DNA from: an uncultured Bacilli bacterium
Lineage (GTDB): Bacteria > Bacillota_I > Bacilli_A > RF39 > UBA660
Assembly: GCA_934120015.1 (NCBI GenBank)
Contig: CAKOTD010000008.1
Location: forward strand, 1 to 43,526
Direction: 5' to 3'
DNA: 43,526 nucleotides
This document shows positions 15,934 through 23,507 of the stretch, one piece after another. The position numbers and the translations under genes are program-made. The notes under the pieces were generated by a model. That model made no database searches and was not told the origin of the DNA. It saw nothing but the letters and a program-made list of their open reading frames with translations. Within the stretch, counting starts at the first letter, position 1. Every line of letters starts with the position of its first letter.

Positions 15934-16649
15934 ATGAATGAAAATGATTTTATAAAGGAAATAAACAGAAATATAAATGGCACTTCATTAGATATGCTAA
16001 AAACGATTATTATTGAAATATGTAAAGATATACCTAAAGGAGATTATTATAAAACACTATGTAGAATTAAAAATATAAAAACAATGATAAAATTTTACTT
16101 GATGATATAAAAGAAGAATTAGATGAAATGTGTAAAGACTTTAAAAAGGTTCAAGATGGAGAGATAGTATTTAAATGTTATGCAGTGGAAACAGGCTATT
16201 ATTCTGCTTTTGGTGAAAATTATGACTATCATTATTATCTAACCCCTGAAATGGATAGTATACTAAATAGAATGTATGATTTAATACGTAAATTAATATT
16301 TTCTAAGGATTATATGGAGGCGCTAAATATTATTGATTTAATGTTATATTCCGATTATACGTGTGAAGAAATATCAAATCCTGAGTATAGTGACGATGAT
16401 GAAGTAATAGATGCATTTGATATGGATATAGACTCATTAAAAGAAAATCTGGATTTTGATATAAATACCATCATACTATATGCTGTATATGCAATTATAA
16501 TGAGTGACACTTCAGATAAATTTAAAAAAATAGACGATTATATAAAAGATAAACATATAGATATAAGTGATTGTCAAAATTTAGGAATAAAAGAAGTGCC
16601 TGATTTAGATGAGATTTATAATGAATGGTTAAAATATAAAAATAAATAA
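15934..16649 (+). pseudogene. Frameshifted gene of unknown function
   Basis: Two reading frames appear to be halves of one gene. The first frame starts at ATG 15934 and reads 58 codons to TAA 16108-16110. The second is open upstream of its first ATG at 16128 and continues to 16649 (173 codons from that ATG). Between them, the second frame reads NNDKILLDDIKEELDEM directly before the 16128 Met, a natural continuation of the first frame's IKNIK. A one-base slip in the A5 run at 16077-16081 would join them into a protein of about 238 residues. The ATG at 16128 has no ribosome site, which supports a break. The protein is acidic and helical, not recognised. A sequencing error or programmed slippage cannot be excluded. 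Confidence 0.6.
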
Positions 16650-16662
16650 AGGTGGTAAAAAG

Positions 16663-16923
16663 ATGAATGAAAGAATTGAAGAATTAACACTACTTTTAAT
16701 GTATTTAACTTCATGGGATGAAGACATTTTATTTTATGATGAAAATGGTAATTTAGATAAAGGAGTAACAAAAAATGCATGGAAAGGTTATTCATTTGAT
16801 GCTATTAATAAATTAACTGAAAATGGATACTTGTTTCCAGCAAAATATAAAAATAAGTTTGTTACATTAACAAAAGAAGGAGAAAAGCTAGCTGAATTAT
16901 TAATGGAAAAATATATTAAATAA
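16663..16923 (+). CDS. Small winged-helix-like protein (resembles DUF6429)
   Basis: This 86-residue protein has a helix at the N-terminus (IEELTLLLMYLTSW), then 'AWKGYSFDAINKLTENGYL', and a final 'FVTLTKEGEKLAELLMEK' that matches the wing and last helix of small winged-helix proteins. DUF6429 proteins share this W-K-x-[FY]-[DS] ... L-T-x-E-G pattern; the assignment is from memory of the pattern and is moderate. GGTGG precedes the ATG. It sits in the island after the frameshifted gene. Confidence 0.5.
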   Translation: MNERIEELTLLLMYLTSWDEDILFYDENGNLDKGVTKNAWKGYSFDAINKLTENGYLFPAKYKNKFVTLTKEGEKLAELLMEKYIK

Positions 16924-16940
16924 AATAGGAAGTAGGAAAA

Positions 16941-17093
16941 ATGGATTTATTATTAGAAAAAATGTTTGAAAACAAATCTCCAAGTGAGATATCTACTATG
17001 TTAATTAATTTGAATATATTTAGGTTAAATAGTAAAGAACACATAAGAAAATACAATAGATTAAGAAAATTACATAGTGAAATTAATGTATAA
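16941..17093 (+). CDS. Small protein of 50 residues, last gene of the island
   Basis: ATG 16941 with AGGAAGTAGGA upstream opens 50 codons, ending TAA 17091-17093. The sequence is helical and basic (LLLEKMFENKSPSEISTML ... RKYNRLRKLH). No family is recognised. Its last codons enter part A of the right flanking repeat. Good ribosome site and spacing (17 bp after the previous gene) argue that it is translated. Confidence 0.45.
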   Translation: MDLLLEKMFENKSPSEISTMLINLNIFRLNSKEHIRKYNRLRKLHSEINV

Positions 17094-17110
17094 ATTAGTA
17101 CTAATCCTAA
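17085..17110 (+). repeat. Right flanking direct repeat, part A
   Basis: This is the right copy of 13050-13075, with one mismatch. It overlaps the stop of the 50-codon gene and is joined directly to part B. Confidence 0.8.
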
Positions 17111-17136
17111 TTTTTAATTAACGAAATAGTTAACTA
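17111..17136 (+). repeat. Right flanking direct repeat, part B, with palindrome abutting a promoter
   Basis: This is the right copy of 13125-13151. Its terminal palindrome TAGTTAACTA (17127-17136) touches the TTGACA box at 17137, the place of an operator. Parts A and B together make a continuous 52-bp unit. Confidence 0.8.
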
Positions 17137-17165
17137 TTGACATTTCAATTCTTTTGTGATAGTAT
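17137..17165 (+). promoter_or_regulatory. Promoter of the slipin gene
   Basis: Perfect TTGACA at 17137-17142 and TAGTAT at 17160-17165 are separated by 17 bp. The promoter begins exactly where the direct repeat ends, so island insertion or repeat-borne sequence may affect slipin expression. Confidence 0.8.
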
Positions 17166-17190
17166 ATGTAGCACAAAGAGGGGGATTTGT

Positions 17191-18075
17191 ATGAATATAG
17201 AAAATAATATTATTAATGAAACTGCTAAAATGAATGAAGGAATTGAAGCAAATTTAAATTCATTATTTGTTCGTATTCCTAATAATTATGTTGTAGTAGC
17301 AACTAATTTAAGGGGTAAGATGCGTATTGTTAAGCCAGGTCTTAAGATATTTTGGCCTTTTGAAAAGAAGAATTTATACTATATTGGTGAAACACCTATT
17401 GATTATAAGGAAGAACCATTTAGAAGTAAGGAAGGTTTTGAGGTAATAGTTGATTCTGCTGTTACTTACAAAGTATTTGCACCTATTAAATTCCATCAAG
17501 AAAGAAATGCTGCAAAGCAATTAAATATTGCTGTTGAGATGATATTAAGAAGATTAGTTGCTTCTATGAGCTATGATGAAATATCTAATGTTAGACTTGA
17601 TATTAAACCTAGTGGAAATTTTCCTTGGATAGCAGATGAATTAAAAGAGTTAGAATTAAAATATGGTATATCTGTAACTGATATTACAATTCAGAAAGTT
17701 GAATTAACTGATGATTTGAAAAAAGTTAAGGAAGATGATGCATTAAATGATGCAGAAAATGCTCGTTTAATTTCAAAAGCAAGTGCTGAATTAGAGGCTG
17801 CTAAGTTAAGAGCTGCTGCAGATTTAGAGATTGCAAAAGTAAAGGCTGAAACTATTAAACTAGAGAAAGAGGCAGAAGCTGTTTCTATTTCTAAGAAAAT
17901 TGGAGAGATTTCAAAGCAAATTGGTGGTGCTGATACTACTGAAAAGTTAAAATTAATTAGGGATATTATTACTAGGGAACAAGCTAATTATACTGTTATT
18001 GAAAATAATAATTTAGATGAATCTTACTCTAAAATTTTAGTGGCAGCAAATGCTATAAATAATAAAAGAAAATAA
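17191..18075 (+). CDS. SPFH/band 7 (slipin-like) protein
   Basis: This protein has 294 residues from ATG 17191, chosen because AGAGGGGG lies at the right distance and the in-frame TTG at 17137 is the -35 box. The SPFH domain spans about residues 25-190 (YVVVATNLRGKMRIVKPGLK; DSAVTYKV; EMILRRLVASMSYDEI; ELKYGISVTDITIQKVEL). A long Ala/Glu/Lys-rich coiled coil follows (about 195-255). No N-terminal membrane hairpin is visible. Slipins scaffold membrane microdomains, sometimes with a NfeD protease partner, which is absent here. It lies between the island and the T4SS genes with its own promoter and terminator, so a functional link to the machine is only positional. Confidence 0.82.
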   Translation: MNIENNIINETAKMNEGIEANLNSLFVRIPNNYVVVATNLRGKMRIVKPGLKIFWPFEKKNLYYIGETPIDYKEEPFRSKEGFEVIVDSAVTYKVFAPIKFHQERNAAKQLNIAVEMILRRLVASMSYDEISNVRLDIKPSGNFPWIADELKELELKYGISVTDITIQKVELTDDLKKVKEDDALNDAENARLISKASAELEAAKLRAAADLEIAKVKAETIKLEKEAEAVSISKKIGEISKQIGGADTTEKLKLIRDIITREQANYTVIENNNLDESYSKILVAANAINNKRK

Positions 18076-18081
18076 TTTAAG

Positions 18082-18110
18082 AAATGGGTATTAATTACTC
18101 ATTTTTTGTT
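18082..18110 (+). terminator. Terminator after the slipin gene
   Basis: AAATGGGTA/TACTCATTT forms a 9-bp stem with one G-U pair and a TTAAT loop, followed by a T tract. Confidence 0.75.
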
Positions 18111-18132
18111 TATTCATATTACGACAGTATAA

Positions 18133-18162
18133 TTGACAAGTTATATATTATTGAGGTATAAT
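18133..18162 (+). promoter_or_regulatory. Promoter of the T4SS core operon
   Basis: Consensus TTGACA at 18133-18138 and TATAAT at 18157-18162 are separated by 18 bp. It likely drives the genes from 18187 to 29999, since I see no strong terminator between them. Confidence 0.8.
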
Positions 18163-18186
18163 TTATGTATTGGAGTGGGTATATTT

Positions 18187-18567
18187 ATGATAAATATTTT
18201 AAGTGATGATTATTGTGTTGGAATATTAGGAGATATGAATGGTATACCAGGTTTAGTTGGTGATTTAATTCATTATTTATATATAGGAATTAAAATAGTG
18301 GTTCCTATTTTACTTGTTTTATTTGGTATGATAGATTTAGGAAAAGCAATTGCTGCTAAAAAAGAAGAAGATATTAAAAAATATCAAGGTACATGTGTTA
18401 AAAGATTAATAACAGGAATACTAGTGTTTTTAGTTGTTATTATTGCTGAATTTATTTTGAATTTTGTGGAACCAGAGCATGGAACAAGTTCAGAATCACC
18501 TGTAAAGTGTGCTATGGAAATTATTAAAGGAAAGAGTAATAGTTCTAGTAATGTTACTAGTCATTAG
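18187..18567 (+). CDS. VirB2/TrbC-like T4SS pilin (third copy)
   Basis: The 126-residue protein is closely similar to the tandem pair at 12024/12382 in the core IHYLYIGIKIVVPILLVLFG ... GKAIAAKKEEDIKKYQ ... second membrane helix. ATG 18187 is preferred: it follows GGAGTGGG, and the in-frame TTG at 18133 is part of the promoter. Distinct from the pair are a longer Ser-rich tail and a Cys in MINILSDDYCVGILGDMNG. It starts the T4SS core operon. Three similar pilins suggest alternative or minor subunits. Confidence 0.76.
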   Translation: MINILSDDYCVGILGDMNGIPGLVGDLIHYLYIGIKIVVPILLVLFGMIDLGKAIAAKKEEDIKKYQGTCVKRLITGILVFLVVIIAEFILNFVEPEHGTSSESPVKCAMEIIKGKSNSSSNVTSH

Positions 18568-18578
18568 GAGGAATATAT

Positions 18579-20396
18579 ATGAAAAAAATTAAATATATAA
18601 GTATTTTACTATTAACTTTATTAGTAACTATTGGATTTAGGATGGATGTTAGGGGGGATGATGTAGTACCTAATTATAATATTAATGAGGATTTGTTTGC
18701 AGAATTACCCACTGAAATAAAAAATAAATTGACAATATACTTTTATTCACGTCAAAATGGAGGAAAAGAATCCCCTGGTTCATGTCAGGATTTTGAGAGT
18801 GCGTGGTTTAAAGATCTTGATTGTTCAGCAATTTCAGAGGTTGGAAAAAAATATAATGTCAATTTTGATATAAAAAATTTAGATGCACAAGCTAAAGTTT
18901 TTTCAGTCGAATTGAATACAGATGGAACTTTAAATTTATCACTAGATGTTGTATGTGATTGGTGGAATTTAAATTGTGCAAAAAAAATAAATTATACAAT
19001 TAATTCCAATATAACGGAGGCTCCGTCAGCAATTGTTTTTGAGTTTGGCAAATCAGATGCCTATTGCGTTATTGGCAGTGTTTCACAAGGTGATATAACT
19101 TGGTTGTGTAGAGATACAGAATACTATGTCCTTAATGTCTCAAAAGTATATTATTTGGATGAGGAATACGATGGTGATGCCGCAAAACTAGAAGAAGCTG
19201 TTAGTAAATATGTAAATGAAAAATCTGATTTACGCTTTGTTGCCTATTCAAAAAATTATAATAGTGATTCTAAAAATAAATATGACCAGTGTCTTGAGGA
19301 TTATGGGTATGAATTGGATTCTATATTAGATATATCAAAGAAAATAAAAAATTTTGATTTGTTGGATGATTTGTTAACCAAAAATCACAATGGGGGGTAT
19401 GGAATTTCTTCATCTGATGTAAAGAGAAATTTAGAAAATTTTCTAAAACAGTCAGATTATTATACTAAAAATAAGGATGCCAATGCTATATCTGAAGCAA
19501 TAAAAACTGATTGTGAAAAGGTTGACAAATTTGTTCAAGAAAATAGATTGTTTAATTGTTTAAATGATAACTACCAGTCTACGGATGGAGTGTATAGGTA
19601 TAAAAACAAAAATCCGGATTTTAAGGGTACATATGTATACTCTTTACAAGATTTTTGTAAGTATTCAGACGAAGAAAATGTTAGTGATTTGCTTAATGGT
19701 ATGGAAATTGATAATCAGCAAAGTGAATTAATTAAAAACTATAGTGATAAATGTAGCGGATATGCTGGTCCTGACAGTGCAGTAGAAGCACAGAAAAATG
19801 TTTGTTTAAATAAAGAAATTACTGAGGATATTATTAAAATTAATTGTGATAAATTGAGCTCTGGTGAGTTTGATTCTAAAGAAGAATCTGTTAATGAACT
19901 TATGAAATATATGTATTGGTATTCATCAGAGTATAAATGTAAGGGCTCAAATAAATTGGATTTATGTATTAAATCTTATTGTACCGAAATACAATCTGAT
20001 CCAAAATCAATTGCCCAAGAAATTATAAATGGTGATACTCCAGAGCAGGAAAAAGCAGATAATATTTATAATAGTTTATATAATAATTTATATGAAAGTA
20101 AAACAATTGAACTAAAATTTGGTTCACAGGAACTTTGTAATAGAATAGGGAAGCTGAATGATTATCTTAAAGGTGGACTAAATTTAATTAGAATTGCTGG
20201 ACCGATAATTACTATTATTTTAACTATTATGGATGGAATGAAAACTTTTGCTTCTTTTAAAGATGATGAAAGTAAAAAGTTCTTTAATCGTTTATATAAG
20301 AGATTGATATGTATAGCAATTTTATTTTTAGTGCCAACAATAATATACTTTTTGTTAGGATTCGTTATGCCAATTGATGAAGTATGTAAGATATGA
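18579..20396 (+). CDS. Large secreted protein with C-terminal VirB2-like membrane module
   Basis: This 605-residue protein has a signal peptide (about 1-26), roughly 500 extracytoplasmic residues with many Cys (likely disulfides), and then a C-terminal module of about 73 residues with two helices (about 537-555 and 577-597) around a charged loop (FASFKDDESKKFFNRLYKR). That last module has the same topology and loop character as the VirB2-like proteins nearby. It therefore looks like an oversized pilin or tip subunit carrying an external domain at its N-terminus. An AGGAGG site precedes the ATG. Stop is TGA, one of few here. The external domain is not recognised, and the link to VirB2 is by architecture. 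Confidence 0.65.
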   Translation: MKKIKYISILLLTLLVTIGFRMDVRGDDVVPNYNINEDLFAELPTEIKNKLTIYFYSRQNGGKESPGSCQDFESAWFKDLDCSAISEVGKKYNVNFDIKNLDAQAKVFSVELNTDGTLNLSLDVVCDWWNLNCAKKINYTINSNITEAPSAIVFEFGKSDAYCVIGSVSQGDITWLCRDTEYYVLNVSKVYYLDEEYDGDAAKLEEAVSKYVNEKSDLRFVAYSKNYNSDSKNKYDQCLEDYGYELDSILDISKKIKNFDLLDDLLTKNHNGGYGISSSDVKRNLENFLKQSDYYTKNKDANAISEAIKTDCEKVDKFVQENRLFNCLNDNYQSTDGVYRYKNKNPDFKGTYVYSLQDFCKYSDEENVSDLLNGMEIDNQQSELIKNYSDKCSGYAGPDSAVEAQKNVCLNKEITEDIIKINCDKLSSGEFDSKEESVNELMKYMYWYSSEYKCKGSNKLDLCIKSYCTEIQSDPKSIAQEIINGDTPEQEKADNIYNSLYNNLYESKTIELKFGSQELCNRIGKLNDYLKGGLNLIRIAGPIITIILTIMDGMKTFASFKDDESKKFFNRLYKRLICIAILFLVPTIIYFLLGFVMPIDEVCKI

Positions 20397-20417
20397 GGTA
20401 CATAGGAGGTGTGAAAT

Positions 20418-22646
20418 TTGATTGATGTATGGATACAGGAGGTACTTAGATCGTTTTTTAAACTGCTAGATACAGTTGTATATTGGGCTGTTTCTTTGTT
20501 TGCTAATTTATTTGATGATTTATCTGGTATTCAAATATTTAGTGATGAAGTGTTAAAAGATTTTTCTAACAGGTTATATGTTTTTATTGCAATTATAATG
20601 ATTTTCAAGGTATCTTTCTCTATTTTACAATATATTATTAATCCAGACAATTTTACAAATTCTGAGAAAGGCGTTGGTAAATTAGTTCAATCAATACTAA
20701 TGTGCTTAGTTGCCATCGTTGCTGTCCCACATATTTTTAACGTTGCTTATGGGTTAGAAAAACAAATTGTTGATAATGCTATATTTGAAAATATTATTTT
20801 TGGTGGATCTGATTTAAAAGAAGCACATACGGATAAAGATAGTATCAAGGAAACAAAAAATCGAATGTCATTTTATTTGCTTAGAGCCTTCATTGTTCCA
20901 AATTTGCAGGCCCCAAATGTTAGTTATGATAAGAAAATGGGCTATATGATAGGTAACAAGCCTATATATAATCAAACAACATCTGGCAATAGTGGAGTAG
21001 GTGAGAAAGTAAATACTGATTGGAGCTCTACATTATTAAGTAATGATGAAATTGTTTATGTAAGGCAGGGAAATGATGCGGGTGCAAAGATGAATGTTGG
21101 TGAGATATATAAAAATTCTTTGAAGTATTTTGACACCGAAGGATTATTATTAATCACTTCGGCCAAAAGTACTAACCAAGATATTTTTGCTATGAATTAT
21201 CGTTTTGGATTTTCTACGGTGACTGGTGTTTTAGCGTTAATTCTATATATTAATTTTTGTTTTGATCTTGCAAAGAGAGTTGTAAAATTTAGCTTTTTAC
21301 AACTTATTGCTCCAATTCCTATTATTTCTATGGTTGATCCAAAGTCATCCAAAAGTGGATTGATGAGTAAATGGATTAAAAATTGTTTAAGTACTTATGC
21401 TGGCTTATTTATAAGAATTGTTGCTGTAAATTTTGCTGTTTATACGGTAAGTATTGTTTTTGAGAGTTCAAATAATGGTGTGTTCAATGCTGGTATGGGT
21501 GAAACAGGTTTGTTTATTCAGGTAATGATAGTTTTTGGTGCTTTAATGTTTGCAAAAGAACTTCCTAAATTAATTACTGATTTAACTGGTATTGATATGA
21601 AAGGTGATTTCAAAATAAATCCATTTAAACGAGTTGAGGATAATATGCTTTTAGGTAAGAATTTAACTGGTATGGCTGCTGGATTTGCATCAAGGGGAAT
21701 TCCGGGCTTAGTTGGTGGATTCTTTGGTGGACAAGGGCTTACTAAGACTTGGCAAGCTCAAAATCAAAGAAAAGCAACTAACCAGGCACATCGTAGGGCT
21801 ATGCATGTTGCAAGACAAAATGGGTCTACTTGGGGAGGCCGTATGGGGGAAAGATTTCATAATTATACAGGAATAGGTCGTAATGCAACTCAAAGAATTG
21901 AGGATGAAGAATACAATTTATCACTGCAAGAGTCTGCTCTTGCTGAAAGTGAAGCAAAAATGGCAGAACAAGAGGCAACGGCTCGTGCTGAAATAGAAAG
22001 TAGAAATAAAGTTAGTGATGTTGTTAGCAAAATGGAAGATAGGGCTAAAGATAGAATTATTAATGGTCAAGCCGGTAATCTTAGTGCAGAATATTTGGCA
22101 AGACAAAATAAAGCTGATCAATTAAAAGCTCAATCAGATATGTATGCGCAACAAGTTTCGGAGGCAAAAAAAAGTGTTGCATATTGGACTCAAGCAAGAG
22201 CTAACAACCCTTCAAGTCAAAACATTGCTAAAAAATTAGCAGATGCTAATGCAGTACTTGAAAGAGCTGAAAATATGTCTACACAAATTTCGAATGAATA
22301 TGCTAATCAAGTAATGTCAAATTCAGCTTATCTTGAAAATGCAATGTATAGTTATATTGATAATAGTGATGATAAAGTTATTAGTAACTTAAAGTCAGAT
22401 TATAATAGTTTAACTGATACATATGGGTTTGATAAAAAGACTTCTGCTAGTGATAGACATGGTCAAAGTGGTGAATTCAAAGGTCTTAATTCTGAAGCTA
22501 CTCGTAACTTCAATGAAAATGATAAAATTAGGGCTAAGAATAATGAAGAGAAAAGAAAAATTGCGGAACAAAAACGTCAACTTTCAGAACGCAAAAAAGC
22601 TTCTCAAGCTAATACAAATGCGGTTAATAGAAGTAATGGAAGATAA
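20418..22646 (+). CDS. VirB6/TrbL-like polytopic channel protein (PrgH-like)
   Basis: This 742-residue protein begins at TTG 20418, which is preferred because a strong AGGAGGTG lies just upstream and no ATG fits. The first 400 or so residues contain several membrane helices (about 10-30, 50-75, 85-105, 265-290, 320-350, 365-385), the pattern of VirB6/TrbL channel proteins. The last 300 residues are hydrophilic, rich in Ala, Gln, Glu and Lys and probably coiled coil, as in monoderm VirB6 proteins such as PrgH of pCF10. It is followed by a PrgI-like gene, the order seen in pCF10-type systems. It would form the membrane translocation channel. Confidence 0.75.
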   Translation: MIDVWIQEVLRSFFKLLDTVVYWAVSLFANLFDDLSGIQIFSDEVLKDFSNRLYVFIAIIMIFKVSFSILQYIINPDNFTNSEKGVGKLVQSILMCLVAIVAVPHIFNVAYGLEKQIVDNAIFENIIFGGSDLKEAHTDKDSIKETKNRMSFYLLRAFIVPNLQAPNVSYDKKMGYMIGNKPIYNQTTSGNSGVGEKVNTDWSSTLLSNDEIVYVRQGNDAGAKMNVGEIYKNSLKYFDTEGLLLITSAKSTNQDIFAMNYRFGFSTVTGVLALILYINFCFDLAKRVVKFSFLQLIAPIPIISMVDPKSSKSGLMSKWIKNCLSTYAGLFIRIVAVNFAVYTVSIVFESSNNGVFNAGMGETGLFIQVMIVFGALMFAKELPKLITDLTGIDMKGDFKINPFKRVEDNMLLGKNLTGMAAGFASRGIPGLVGGFFGGQGLTKTWQAQNQRKATNQAHRRAMHVARQNGSTWGGRMGERFHNYTGIGRNATQRIEDEEYNLSLQESALAESEAKMAEQEATARAEIESRNKVSDVVSKMEDRAKDRIINGQAGNLSAEYLARQNKADQLKAQSDMYAQQVSEAKKSVAYWTQARANNPSSQNIAKKLADANAVLERAENMSTQISNEYANQVMSNSAYLENAMYSYIDNSDDKVISNLKSDYNSLTDTYGFDKKTSASDRHGQSGEFKGLNSEATRNFNENDKIRAKNNEEKRKIAEQKRQLSERKKASQANTNAVNRSNGR

Positions 22647-22663
22647 AAAGGGTGTGATATTTT

Positions 22664-22984
22664 ATGAAGGATACATATTTAATACCTGCAAATGCTAAGA
22701 AATCTATGTTGATTTTTGGTATATTTAATACGATGGATTTGATAGTTTTTATTGTTGGGGTTTTGCTTAGTTTAATATTGTTAATTGCTCTTCCTATAGA
22801 GCAATTAACATTTGCTATTATTGCTTTAAGCCCTGCTTTAATTACTGCTTTTCTAATATTTCCTATACCTAATTATCATAATACTTTGAGGTTTTTGATA
22901 AGTTTATATACTTATTTAACTTCAAGGCAAAAGTTTATATGGAAGGGTTGGTGTTGTCGTGATGGCGAAGAAAAGTCAAAGTAA
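22664..22984 (+). CDS. prgI: PrgI/VirB3-like small membrane protein
   Basis: This 106-residue protein has an N-terminal 'YLIPANAKKS' segment, two membrane helices (about 24-43 and 47-65), and a C-terminal 'PNYHNTLRFLISLYTYLTSRQKFIWKG' type tail, abbreviated here as P-N-Y ... T-S-R-Q-K-F-x-W. This matches PrgI-family proteins, the monoderm VirB3 equivalents that always precede VirB4. Its end overlaps the start of the next gene by about 23 bp, implying coupled translation with the VirB4 N-terminal part. Confidence 0.82.
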   Translation: MKDTYLIPANAKKSMLIFGIFNTMDLIVFIVGVLLSLILLIALPIEQLTFAIIALSPALITAFLIFPIPNYHNTLRFLISLYTYLTSRQKFIWKGWCCRDGEEKSK

Positions 22985-23507
22985 GTATACTGAGGATTTT
23001 GTTCCCGTTAAGAGTATTACTAATGGTAGTATTGTACTTGAAACTGGGGAAAAGGTTACTGGTATAAAGATTTTACCTAAAAATATTTTTATTCTTGATC
23101 AGGATACTCAGAATGCAATTATATATAATTTAAAGAATGTTTATAATATGATTGATTATGAATTCTGGATAATTGTTGCTGATAGACCTGTTGATATTCA
23201 TGTTTATTTATCAAATTTACAATCTTTATATAATGATGTTACTAGTCAAAACAGAAGAAAGTTAATTGTTCAAGAGATTGAAAAGGCTAATATGTTTATG
23301 ACTAATAATGTTGTTGATACTGAGTATTTTCTATTATTTAAGGAAAGAAAAGATGATTTGATAACTAAGAGAATTCGTAATTTAATAGCAACTTTTGCTA
23401 ATGCTGGTTTACAAACGCAACAAACTTCAAATGATGATTTAAGGATGATTCTTGATAATTTCTTAAATGGGGGACAAACTACTAATTTTGGGACGGTGAT
23501 TGGATAA
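22962..23507 (+). CDS. VirB4 N-terminal domain encoded as a separate protein
   Basis: This protein of about 181 residues starts at ATG 22962 (a GTG at 22959 is also possible). It corresponds to the first domain of VirB4/PrgJ ATPases: DFVPVKSITNGSIVLETG, then the alpha/beta region (EFWIIVADRPVDI) and 'EYFLLFKERKDD', which in fused VirB4 proteins runs on into the ATPase part. Here it stops at TAA 23505-23507. The last A is the first base of the next ATG (TAATG), so two polypeptides replace the usual single one. No frameshift signal is obvious, and both halves begin and end cleanly. Confidence 0.72.
   Translation: MAKKSQSKYTEDFVPVKSITNGSIVLETGEKVTGIKILPKNIFILDQDTQNAIIYNLKNVYNMIDYEFWIIVADRPVDIHVYLSNLQSLYNDVTSQNRRKLIVQEIEKANMFMTNNVVDTEYFLLFKERKDDLITKRIRNLIATFANAGLQTQQTSNDDLRMILDNFLNGGQTTNFGTVIG

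Noticed and set aside
13050..17136. Island ends as inverted repeats of an insertion sequence
   Set aside because: The copies are direct, not inverted, and no transposase lies between them.
20394..20396. UGA read as tryptophan (Mycoplasma code)
   Set aside because: Housekeeping genes contain no in-frame TGA over thousands of codons and tryptophan is always TGG; TGA ends this gene.
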